This document shows, in pieces, positions 1 through 10,834 of a stretch of 64,000 bases of DNA. The DNA is from Anaeramoeba flamelloides (lineage: Eukaryota; Metamonada; Anaeramoebidae). The position numbers were made by a program, and so were the translations under genes. The DNA lies in contig JANTQA010000023.1 of NCBI GenBank assembly GCA_027625915.1, forward strand, positions 3,720,001 to 3,784,000, given 5' to 3'. Below the pieces are notes generated by a model. The model made no database searches, was not told the DNA's origin, and saw only the letters and a program-made list of their open reading frames with translations. Positions within the stretch are counted from its first letter, which is position 1; each line of letters opens with the position of its first letter.

Positions 1-1629
1 CATTTTAAGATTGTAAAAGTTTTATTTATTTATTGAGAGAAAGGAACAATCAAAGAAATTTTACTAAATAAAAAAGAGAAGAAGAAAAATAATTATAATA
101 TTAAAGTATTAAAAATTTTATTTCATTTACAGACCAAATTAAAAATTATAAAAGTCCTGAAATTGAATAATTTTTTTCTAAAAAAGAGATCTTGAAAAAA
201 AAATTTTAAATTTAAAAAAAGTAAAAAAATTCTGAGTCAAATCATGCTCTCAGATTAAAGTTTTATTCTATTTTGGTTTTGATTTGTTTTTACTTGTAGA
301 TCAACTCTTCAAATTTTTATAGTAACATCAGAACACAAGTATAAATTGAAAAAAATTGAATTTATAAATATTGGATCTCTGGACGAATTACTCATCGTTC
401 CAAAATCAAAATATTCTGAAAAATTGATTTTTCAAGTTTAGAGCTCTATATCTCCTCTAGTTTAGAAGTTATTCTCAATTTTCGATTTTTTATCAAAAAA
501 AATTTTTTTTTTGAAATTTTGAATTTTTCATTTTTAAAAAAGGTACATTTTAACACAAAAATAAATTTTTTTTGGTATTTTAAAGATCATCTTACTAGGG
601 TAATTTTTGATTAAAAATGTGATTTTGGTGAAAAAAATAGAAAAAATACAGGTTATAAAAAATTTTTTTTTTGAAAATTTTTTTACTACTCTTTTGATTT
701 TCCCATTTTTGATTTACTCAAATTTTATATTTATAATATATTTTAAACTACAATAGTTATAAATTATTTAATTTTGAAATTTTTTTTTAGATTAAAAAAA
801 ATTTTTTTTTTATTTATTTTTCACTTTTATCAAAGTTAATTATAAAAATACATAAGTTACTGTGAATATTAGTTGATAAAATGAAATATAAAAATCTATT
901 TGATATAGACAAAATTTTTTTTTCAAAAAATTTTTATTTTTATTTTGTTGTGAAGTTTTTAAATTTAAACTTTATGAGGTTTAGAGGTTTCGAAAATATT
1001 TAGTATTTAAAATGGGTGTTTTTGACTTTTTTCAAAATTAAAAATTTTAAAAAATGTATATAAAAAATTTTTTTCAAAATATTTTTATAAGTACTAAAAA
1101 TTGGTAACTTTGAAAAAAAATAGTTTTTTTTAAACATCTCAAAAAATGATTTTTATTTTTATTTTAACTGAAAAAACAATATTTAAAAAAAAATTGTTTT
1201 TTAATAGGAAAACTCTGGTAAATTTTCATTTTTTTTTAATTTATCATAAAAAAATTCACATTATCGATATTTTGAAAAAAAAAATTATTATACCTCATCT
1301 TATTTTATCTAAATATTCATTTTTCAAATTTTTGATAGTGTAATCACTAGAAAAATATTAAAAAAATGCTAAAAAATTTAAAACAAATTTTTACTAGAGT
1401 TTCCTATTAAAATGATTTTTTTCAAAAAAAAAATTTTTTTTATAACTTTTTTTCAATTCAATTTTAAATTTGTTAATTTTTTTACAATGAAAAAAAAAAA
1501 AAAATTTTTTAATCGTAAAAAACTTGAGTTTTTATTTTCAAAAAAAAAATATATATTAGAAAAATTACTCAATTAAAAATTCAATTTTATTATCTTCATA
1601 TTTTTTATAATTTTAAAATATCTAATAAT
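1..1629. other. AT-rich non-coding stretch
   Basis: The stretch is dominated by A and T homopolymers. The one open frame of any length, at 1146-1343, is made of Phe/Ile/Lys runs and looks like chance. I see no gene here. Confidence 0.6.
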
Positions 1630-1706
1630 TACTCATTAGCTCAGTGGTAGAACACCGAGATCTCAAAATTTGAAAAGTGTGTAGCCGGATTTCGATTCTT
1701 GATAAG
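1630..1706 (+). tRNA. tRNA-like relic with pol III boxes A and B
   Basis: Positions 1636-1650 read TTAGCTCAGTGGTAG, a textbook tRNA A box and D loop. About 40 bases on, 1687-1700 carries GGATTTCGATTCTT, a degenerate B box and T loop. I could not fold convincing acceptor and T stems, so this is more likely a tRNA pseudogene or the head of a tRNA-derived SINE than a working tRNA. No anticodon can be assigned. Confidence 0.4.
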
Positions 1707-2021
1707 ATCAATTAAATTAATAGTTTTTTTTTATTTTTTTTTAAATTTTTTATATATAATTTGATCAATTAAAGTGTACATGTTTGCTACCTGAATTTAC
1801 CTTTAAATCTTTTCAAAAATTTTTTGTTCAAAAATTCAAATCCTCTTAAGGTACCAAAATTCGGATAAATGGTGGTAATTAAGTAGTTTTTTCTGTATGG
1901 GGAGTAGAAGGTTTTAAATTATAATTTATACAAATATCTACAATTAAAAAAAAACTTTAAAATTCATTTTAATCTATGGTGGTCACTATATAAACAATAT
2001 AAAAACAATTTCATTTTTTCA

Positions 2022-2163
2022 TTTTTTTGGTGGCCTTATATTTTTCGAGTTATTGCCCAAAATAGTTTTGAAAAATCACAATTAAAAAATTTGTATATAA
2101 AAATCGATTTTGGGTAATATCTCGAAAACTAGACGTCCTAGAGATTTCTAAACACCAAAAATT
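2022..2163. repeat. Short imperfect inverted repeat
   Basis: The left arm (2022-2064) has TTTTTGGTG then TTCGAGTTATTGCCCAAAAT. The right arm (2108-2160) has ATTTTGGGTAATATCTCGAA then CACCAAAAA. The two arms are reverse complements with a few mismatches around a loop of about 45 bases. It may be a small foldback element. The rest of 1710-3439 is AT-rich with no gene I can see. Confidence 0.5.
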
Positions 2164-3439
2164 GAAATTTAAGAAAATTTTGAATTTGTTGAGCAATAAA
2201 AAAAATTTTTGATCCCAATTTTATATTTACTCTTGTGAATCAAAATAATAGTTCATTTATCTATTGAATAATTAACTTGAATAAAAAAGTTTATCTAGTT
2301 ATAAACACTTCATAACTTATTTAAATAATGTGTTCTTTCTTTCAATTGTAGTATATCTTCTATTAATTTTTCAATGGTATGGATAACTTGTAAAAAGTTT
2401 TCCAAATAACCTGTAAACAATATCATAGTTTGTAAAAATTACTTTGAAATCTTTTTTTTTTATTTTTATCTTTCACATTCTTTGTATTTTAAAGAAACCA
2501 TAACTACAATTCCATGGGTTTTTTAATCGATCGTTTAATAAGAAGTGCAATTTATCTTTAGTATTCATCATTTCAGTCATTAGGTAGCTAAAATAAAATA
2601 TAATCGATAACAAATTTTTAAACTGATTTAGATTTCTAAAAATTTCAATATGAGAATAAGACTAAACCTCATTTTGCATTTTTTTAGATAGCTTGAGACA
2701 TATGAAAAACAAACTTCTGAAATTATCAAAAAAAAGTTTTTTTTAAAAAACAGAAATTTTATAGAATTACTCAAAGAAATTGTGAAGGTTAAAGTTATTT
2801 TTGGGTTCTGAAATTGTGTTTATTGAATATCAGAAAAAAATCTTAATATGAGCACATTTATGGATTTTTTTTTTAATTTGGGCTTTTTTATCCCCATTTT
2901 CAACTATTTACAAATCTATATTAACTTCAAAATTTTTTATATTGAAAAAAAAATCATCATTGTTTTGGAAAGATTGTATTGAACTTATGAAAAAATATTT
3001 TATTTTAATCAACACATTTGTTATATAGTGTCAGTATATTTTCCAATGGTTATATCTTTTGTTTAAACCTTAATATTCAGAGGAAAATTTATTTGTGTAA
3101 AAATTAAAAAAAGAAAAAGAAAAAGAAAAAGACTATATTTAATTTAAAATATATTCAACTTATTCTACAAGATTTGGTATATTTTAGGGATTGGATCAAT
3201 TGTGATTGTTTGCAATATTATAATAAATTTATTAATAATACTATGATAATCCAGGTTATCACATGAACCTCAACTAAATGAAAAAACTTGAAAAACAAAA
3301 ATAAAAGCATTGAAAAAAATTGTCTATTTATTATAGTTAAATTATAAAAATATTCTTTGAAAACAATATTTTATTTCCAATTAATAACAATGGTTAAAAT
3401 AAAATATATAAAAAAAATAATCACACTCTTCAATAAAAA

Positions 3440-4738
3440 TTATTTTTTGATTGTAATTTTTTTTGGTTGGAATGATTTCCAATTTGAAAAAGTTCTTAAC
3501 GCCATGATTGTTGACTCTATTTTTCTTTGGTCGTGATTATATACACGTGAAAATTTTTTTTTTTTATTTTGTTGTTGGATTTGAAGAATATTATTTTTCG
3601 ATAAATCTTCTTTTTTGGATCCATAAATCTTCAAAATATCTCTTTTCCTTACATTTTTTTCGTCATTGGTCTTTATATCATTTATTTTCAAATTTTGAAA
3701 GTTTAATTGGTTTTGATCACAGTAATCAAGACTTTGTCTTCTTGATATTCTTTTTGATGTAATTGTGGGGGTAAATAGCTTGTATTTGCCGTCATTGAAT
3801 ATTTGGATTTTACTTTCAATGTTCAAGCCTTTTGTTTCATAGATTTTTTTAAGATACCCGTCAATGATAAGGCACTCGAGTTTTGCTTGTTTCTTACAGA
3901 TAGGACAGCACCAGTTTTTGGTTTTTTCTGCGTTGAATAAAAAGTTCCCAAGATCAAACGATTGTAAATGAATGCAATTGTTGCTTCTTGCAGGGATTTT
4001 AATCATTGTGTTTGATAGCGGGCATTTAACAGAAACAATTTGGAACCGTTTTTGTATTTTGATCAAGTTAGATTGTTTTTTTTTGAAGCTCTTGTTTTGA
4101 AAGGAATTTATTAAAAACTTTTGGAGCAACTTCTTTGTTTGTTCTTCTGGAAGTGTTTTCCTTTGAACAATAGCATTAACAATAGTCTTTAGTTCAATTT
4201 TGCACAGGTGTTGAAATGCGATAACTACCTGGCAATTCTTCTGGTTGAAATCAAAATGTATCAAGTTGTTTTCTCGGTTGAATAATTTGAGATCAATCGT
4301 AAAGGGCTTATTGATCGGGCGATGGAATTTTTGATCATTGATCGTGAAATTAAGAAAAAAGTTCACCTTATCCTTGGTGCACTCATCTTCTTCCTTGTGA
4401 TCAGAGCCATTTGTGAGAAATCTAAGCATAAATTTGCTTTGGAGCAAAGAAGATTCTTTTCTTATTTCGGAAACTCTTTTTTTTGGAACCACAAATTGCA
4501 ACGATTTTTGATCGCTCACTATCCCGGGTCCAATCATCGGTGGGTATTGTGGCCTCAGGAAGAGAGAGTCGCCAAACAAGATCTTTGTGATGGCTTGGTA
4601 ACTTACTTTTTTACTCGCATGATAATAGTCCTTGAGGTGAATGTACAATTTCCTTTTCTCATTGTTTTTCAGTTTTTCGATTTTATAATCCAAGACTTGT
4701 TCAAATTTTTCTTCCAAAGAAAGATCTGTTTTGTTCAT
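3440..4738 (-). CDS. SP-RING (PIAS/Siz-type) SUMO E3 ligase
   Basis: PIAS/Siz proteins transfer SUMO from Ubc9 to nuclear and chromatin targets. The 432-residue protein has an SP-RING at about residues 236-292: a CPLSNTMIKIPAR stretch, then C-I-H-L-Q-x-F-D, W-C-C-P-I-C, and a final cysteine before L-I-I-D-G-Y-L. This is the Cys/His order of the family (key residues near C239, C255, H257, C278, C281). Upstream, about residues 139-205 resemble a PINIT domain (R-P-I-N-K-P-F-T-I-D-L, then a hydrophobic V-V-I-A-F strand). The N-terminus is lysine/leucine rich and may stand in for the SAP domain, which I cannot identify. The C-terminus is basic and low complexity. I chose the ATG at 4736-4738; the frame stays open 36 bases further upstream but without an ATG. 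One uninterrupted exon. Confidence is good for the family and low for a specific orthologue. Confidence 0.82.
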   Translation of the reverse strand: MNKTDLSLEEKFEQVLDYKIEKLKNNEKRKLYIHLKDYYHASKKVSYQAITKILFGDSLFLRPQYPPMIGPGIVSDQKSLQFVVPKKRVSEIRKESSLLQSKFMLRFLTNGSDHKEEDECTKDKVNFFLNFTINDQKFHRPINKPFTIDLKLFNRENNLIHFDFNQKNCQVVIAFQHLCKIELKTIVNAIVQRKTLPEEQTKKLLQKFLINSFQNKSFKKKQSNLIKIQKRFQIVSVKCPLSNTMIKIPARSNNCIHLQSFDLGNFLFNAEKTKNWCCPICKKQAKLECLIIDGYLKKIYETKGLNIESKIQIFNDGKYKLFTPTITSKRISRRQSLDYCDQNQLNFQNLKINDIKTNDEKNVRKRDILKIYGSKKEDLSKNNILQIQQQNKKKKFSRVYNHDQRKIESTIMALRTFSNWKSFQPKKITIKK

Positions 4739-4774
4739 CTGGAGAGTACGCGTGTTTTTAAAAAGATTAATCAA

Positions 4775-7700
4775 TTTTGGATTTAAAATAGTCTTTTTAA
4801 AAAAATGTCCTGTTCGGCTTGAGAATTTTCTTTTTAAAAAGTCTCTGATCGGTTTTTCAATTTTTAACTTGGTTTTTTTTTTATTTTATGATCACAAGAA
4901 TATAATTCTATGTTTCGAGACATTTTTGTTGTTTTTTATCTTTTTGTATTGAATTGTTTTTTCATGTGGTCTTTTTCAAGAAAATTGTCGAAGATTTTTT
5001 TTAATTTTGATTTTTCGAATGTTCTGACTTTCGTCGTTTGTCTGATGATTTCCTGAAATTTTTATCAAGTTTGGTTGTGTGGTCATGGTTTTTAAAATTA
5101 TTGAAACCTTCTAATCCAAATTAATTTTTTTATCATTCTTGCAAATATTCAAACATGCAAAACTATTCGTTTTAAATTTGGAATAAATTGTCTCTACGAT
5201 TCCCTTAAAATACAATCTAAAGAAGATAAAACTTATCCTTTTACTTTGGTAAATAATTGTGTTTAATCAAATTAACATTATTTATTTTTTAAACAAAAGA
5301 ACATTTCAAATTCAATTATTTTTCTAATTTTTTTTGTAAAGTATCACAGTAAAATAATATATCGATCTCAATAAGTTTCAAAAATCAATTAATGTTATTT
5401 TTGATTAAATTGGGTTTATTGTTGAAGATTTTTTAAACAGATAGCTGATATTAATTCAAGGAATTCATTTTTAATTATTAAAAAAAAAAAAAAAAAACAG
5501 AATCAGGTTTTGATTTTCTTTTTTCGAAAAAATAATTTTTAATTTCTACTTGAATTAGAAGAAGTGTTTTGATTTTGTTTGGGAGTGTATTTTCTACTTT
5601 TTTTTCATTATGGAAATATTTCTTTTTATTTTTCGGTTTTGGAATTTTTGGTTTTCAAGAATAGAGAATATCAACAATTAAATATATGTTTAATTGTTTT
5701 TTTTGGAAAAGAATATAGAATTAAATTAAAAACCTGAAAAAAACATTTTAATTATTTTTATTCACAAAAAATTAAATTTATGAAAGGCAAATGAATGAAA
5801 TTTAGATATAAGATAATACGTTGAGTTTTTTGAAAGGAAAGATTGTCATTCTGAAAAAAAATAATTTATTTCAATTAGTATTATTAGTGATCAAAATTAT
5901 CTGGAAAAAATGAACAAATAAATTAAGTTCTTTAAATAATGAATTGTATACTCACTAATTTTTACCGTGTCTGTTATTCAGCTATGTTTAATTTTCTTTA
6001 TAATATCAAGATACACAAAATTTCTTGAATAAATAAAGAGTAAATAAGAATAAATTCTTTACCATTTTTAAAATATAAATCAATTTGCATTAACTGACAC
6101 AATGAATTAACCAGTATGGTTAAAGAGTTTATAAGCAATAATTCAAGATGAATTCTAAGGATAACAATTTAGGAAAAAATGAAATATAGAATCATATAAA
6201 TCTTATGTTTGGTCAGGCAACTTGTTAATTTAGTTATTAAATGTTTGATTTTTCAACTTCAAATGAATTTTGATGGTATTTGAAAAAATCAAATTTTGGC
6301 AATTTCTTTAGTTTTTTTTTTTTTGGAAATCTGAATTAAAATGTCAAAGCCGAAATTTTGGTTAGAAGATAAATTATAAAAATTTATAATTTTTGGGTTA
6401 TAAATTGAAATTTTTATAAATGGTTTGTTTTTATTTGGAGATTCTAAAATATTTATTTTTATAATGTAATTGAGTGAAAAGTGAATGTACATTTTTATTG
6501 ACAACCTGAAAATACAAAACTTATTTTTTCTTTTTAAATGCCTTTCAATCTATTACCGAACACCAATAGATTTGATTTCGGTAAAAAAATTGAAAATATT
6601 CATTGTTTAACAAATATGAAGAATTCCAATCAAGTTGTAAAATCGATCACATACAGGGTAAGATAACAAGTTATCACACCTAACACAAATAATAATTTTT
6701 CATTCTTGTGGAAATGTCAACCTTAATGAATACCATTTTTCATCTAATAAATGTTAAAAAATATTTCCATTTCCATAAAAAATTCTATAATTATTAGTAT
6801 TTTATATGCAAGGTTTAGAATAACTTTTTTTTTTTTTTTTCTTTCAAAAATCGATTTTTAATGATTTTTATTTTATATCTTCATGAATAGTCTGATAAAA
6901 ATCTCATTAATATTAAGATTTTTTAACTAAAATTTTTCCTTGAATTGTTTTTTGATTTTTTTTTTCTTTTAAGAATTTAGTCAGTTAAATAGACTTTTAA
7001 TAGAACATTATATGAATTTCACAATATTTTTCGGGTTTCCAATCTCTTAAACAATAATTTATTATATTTTTAAACTTCATTGGCCTGATTTTCAACATGT
7101 TATTTTTTTCTTTTATTCTTATCAAAAAAAAAATTTATACAATTCGAATTATTTTAATAACAAAATAAATGATTCTTTACATATTTGAATATTTTTTGAC
7201 AAAAAAATGTACATTGGTTGTTTAAAGGGGGGTTTGGAAAAAATAAACAGTATTATTTTTTTGATGAATTCCTCTTTTAAATATTAAAAAAAAAAAAAAA
7301 AAAAAACATCCAATTTAGTTAATTATTTTTGGTCTGTTCAGCTACATTTTTAATCAATTAAAAGTAAAAACTTTAATTATTTTTAAATAATCAGAGCCCA
7401 ATTGAAAAAAAAAATCGAAAAAAGCAAAAGTAAGTTATTTTTCGGTTATTTGCTACGAAAAAAATAAAGTTGTTTAAGGTGGTAAAATGAAAGGAAAATA
7501 CGTTTTTTAAAGCTTTATTTGAGTTGTGAATTAATTGAATTTCTTTATTGTATCAATTATTTATTCCACTATTTTTTCAAAACTTGCTTTTTGGAATTTT
7601 GATAAATCTATATATAAACTATATTCTAAAAAATTTTAACAAACAAAAATTCAAAAATGGATAAAAACCTTAATATTTTGAATTGTTCAAAAATTTTTAT

Positions 7701-8180
7701 TCACGCATCTTTACATTAGTCAAATATTAATTTTTTTATATGTACTCAAATTTTTATAATATTAATAATGAAATTGTGAGGAGAAATTTTTTGAATAAGT
7801 AGGAAAAAAAATGTAAATTCTAAGTTTGTAGAACTTTTACTATAAAAACCTAATCATTTAGAGGCTAGATAACAGTAACTAATATTATGTGTTTTTATAT
7901 TTAAATCAATTCAAATTTAATTTTTAAGTCCGCTATAATAAAACCCTCAATATAATGAAAGGGTATATGTAACTGGAAAAAACAAAATTAAAAAAAAATT
8001 GAAAAGTAAAAAAATAGAAAGGTTCTTCGAATACGTAATTTTTTGAATAAATTAATAATTAAAAGTTGGTATTTATGTAGTTTAGAGTGTTTTTAACAGT
8101 TTCCCATATTTTTGAATCTGTTTTAAAAAAAAAATATTTTACAAGCATGCGTCTACCAAGGAGAAGCATATGATCAAAGT
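4775..8180. other. Long AT-rich intergenic stretch
   Basis: The stretch contains poly(A) tracts near 5479 and 7286 and no convincing gene. An antisense frame at 6289-6504 is Asn/Ile/Lys-rich, starts only at TTG and has no recognised domain. DNA at 6361-6460 weakly resembles 50521-50610 inside the F-box gene intron, which suggests an old dispersed repeat. Confidence 0.5.
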
Positions 8181-8447
8181 ATGTTGTTATTGGACCTAAC
8201 TAAAATTGTGCAACATGGTTCAAAGGTCTCTAAAAAATCGATTCGTCAAGTAGTAATATTTGTTGATCTCACAATTAGAAATGATCTATGTATAAGTAAA
8301 AAACTCAGCAATTTCAGAATAAAATTTGTATTTCACCATAAATTTAAAGGTTTAATTATCAATATTCAGACTCCAAAGTCACAAAATATCTTTCTTAAAT
8401 TTGTGGCCAAATGTAGATTAGTTACAAAAAAATTCTTTTTTTATTAA
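8181..8447 (+). CDS. Small hypothetical ORF, doubtful
   Basis: An 88-codon frame starts at an ATG and has a more balanced composition than its surroundings (a V-V-I-F-V-D-L-T stretch, several Lys and Arg). I recognise no domain. It could be a lone exon, a gene relic or chance. The segment ATGATCAAAGTATGTTG just before and at the start is matched in reverse complement at about 8850-8866, so it may lie inside a transposon-like inverted repeat. Confidence 0.2.
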   Translation: MLLLDLTKIVQHGSKVSKKSIRQVVIFVDLTIRNDLCISKKLSNFRIKFVFHHKFKGLIINIQTPKSQNIFLKFVAKCRLVTKKFFFY

Positions 8448-8921
8448 AAAATAAATAATTAATAAATAAATTTTTTTGACAAAATATTTCTCAAATCATG
8501 GAAATATATTGATATTCCAAGTAACTTTATAAAAAGGAAACAAAACTAATCGGTCTTAGTGCTTGTATGTTGATGATTATTGATCTAATCTTTAAAATTC
8601 AAAAATTTTAAAATAGTTACTTTTGGAAGTTTTAAATCTGAATTATTAAATACCAGAATACTGTATTCTGGGTTTTTATTTTTAGATTTGATAAAGGAAT
8701 TAAAAAAAAATTTTCCAAAATGTAACTTTTTTTAATAGTGATTTTTAGTAAAAAAATGTAATAATTTATTGTGCAATAAGATTTATCTTAGATTTTTATA
8801 AGTCAGAGAAGCTATTTGAGTCAAGATAAACAGATACCATTTATACTCAATGGCAACATACTTTGATTATAGAGAAATATAGGGTGACACTAAACCCTTA
8901 AGATTTAAATAAATACAACTA

Positions 8922-9118
8922 CAGTCAGTTTCACTTTTAAGGCACAAACTTTCAACGAAATTTAAGGCACAAAAAAATCTCAAATTAAGGCACAAAATTT
9001 GCAATTTTTTTTTTTACAATTTATTTTTACTAGAATTTGAATTTTGTGCTTTAATTTGAGATTTTTTATGTGCCTTAAATTTCGTTGAAAGTTTGTGCCT
9101 TAAAAGTGAAACTGACTG
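8922..9118. mobile_element. Tc1/mariner-type MITE, 197 bp
   Basis: Both ends begin CAGTCAGTTTCACTTTTAAG and the inverted repeats run about 80 bp with only a few mismatches, around a short A/T core. TA lies immediately outside each end (8920-8921 and 9119-9120), the target duplication of Tc1/mariner elements. AAGGCACAAA occurs three times in each arm. It has no coding capacity, and the near-identity of the arms suggests a fairly young insertion. Confidence 0.85.
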
Positions 9119-9120
9119 TA

Positions 9121-9981
9121 TTGATCTAAATTTACATACAAAACAGGCAATAGTAAAATCGATTTTGTTGACCCATTTTACAAATGTTACAAACTTTTTT
9201 TTGAATATCTTTATGTACTTAACTTAAACTCTAGAATGATTGAAAAGATCTTCCAATATGTTATATGATCAGATTTTGCATTTCAAGTTATATTTCAAAT
9301 TTGGATATTTAATCGAAGGTTTTGCCATACTACAAAATTTGGAAAAAAAAACCTTAATGCTAAAACTTGACAACTCTCCTAATAAACATTCGTTAAAACA
9401 ACAAATACATTGTCAACCTCTAAACTAATATATATAAGTTCATACAATTATAAAAGTACTTACAATGATAAAAGTTGATATTTTTAAATACCCATTAACA
9501 CAATAGAGAGAACATTTCTTTTGTTTGAGAGTCTCTCTAAGATATATTTCTTTTGGTTTTTGTTTTTTGATTCAGAATTTGTCAATTATTAGCCTTGTTT
9601 TCTTTTTCATACCAAAACTTATCAAGTCTATTTTTATAAAATGATTTTCGCTTGAAATGATTTTAAAGAGAATGATTGTTGGTTGACTAAAAGAAAAGGA
9701 GGTGTAAGATTCCCGTCACTGAAGTAAAACAAAAATAGAGTTTCTAAATTTATCGGTTTCAATAAAGAGGATTAAAAAAAAAAATCAAACTGTACCAAAA
9801 ATTAGACTTACAAACAAGTCAAATAATTGGAAACTTTTGAACCAAAAAAAAGTTCTATTTTTTCAAGATTTTCCTCCCAATAACAAAAATAATTTTTCTT
9901 TTTATTAATTTTCAAAAATTTTTCCAAAAATCCCAACCATCAAAGATCTAAGGATTTAATATCAACAACTGAATTCGTCGA
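9121..9981. other. Upstream region of the G-alpha gene
   Basis: AT-rich DNA without a supported gene. The 62-codon frame at 9240-9428 has no recognisable domain. The last 100 bases before the G-alpha ATG probably hold its promoter and 5' leader, but I see no defined element. Confidence 0.4.
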
Positions 9982-10803
9982 ATGGGAAATCGAAATCGAA
10001 AAAAAAAGATAAAACAAGAAAAACTAAAAACAAAAGAAATTGAAGACATGATGAAAAAGGATAACGAGGAAACAGCAAAAACTGTGAACCTTTTAATTTT
10101 AGGTATTAATTTTTAATTTTAGTCTTCAAAGAAAACCGTGTGTGGGTTTCAAAGAAACTCCACAAAAAAACAAACACACAAAGAAATTAAAGGAAAAAAA
10201 AAGAAAGAAAATAAATTCTTGTGTTTTCTTTTTTCTTTTTTTAACAAAAAATTTTGTTCTTTTTATCAAAAAAAAAAAACATCAAATTAATCATTCTTTT
10301 TTTTGTCTTTGAATTTGCGAATTTTTACATTAACTCAAAAACCATCAAATTAACATTAAAATAATGTCTTTTTTTATCATTTAAACAAAATCCCTTTACC
10401 CAAAATAAATCATAAACAAAAACAATTGATGGACTGTTTAGGAACTGGAGAATCAGGCAAATCAACATTCTTAAAACAGTTAATGATTCTGTACAAAGGG
10501 GGCTTTACAGAAAATGATAACGAGGTTTATAAAAAAGCGATCAAAACAAATCTAATCAGCCACATGAAAATCTTAATCCAAGCGATTGGAGACTTAGGTA
10601 TTGAGGTGAAGGAAGAAACACAAGAGACTATTCAAAAGTTTGTTCCTAAATCTTATTTTTCTGCAGAAGATCTTACCCCGAAGGTTGTTGAACAGATCAA
10701 AGTAATGTGGAAGGATCCCGGGTTTCAAGAGGCATTTAAACGAAGAATCGAATTCCAACTTCCTGACACTGCAGATTAGTATGTTATCTAATTTTAAGAT
10801 TTA

Positions 10804-10834
<31 letters not shown>

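Noticed and set aside
4322-4952. Plus-strand frames over the SUMO ligase gene
   Set aside because: They are hydrophobic shadows of the minus-strand gene and have no domain of their own.
6289-6504. 71-codon minus-strand frame
   Set aside because: It starts only at TTG, is low in complexity and shows DNA-level similarity to another non-coding site.
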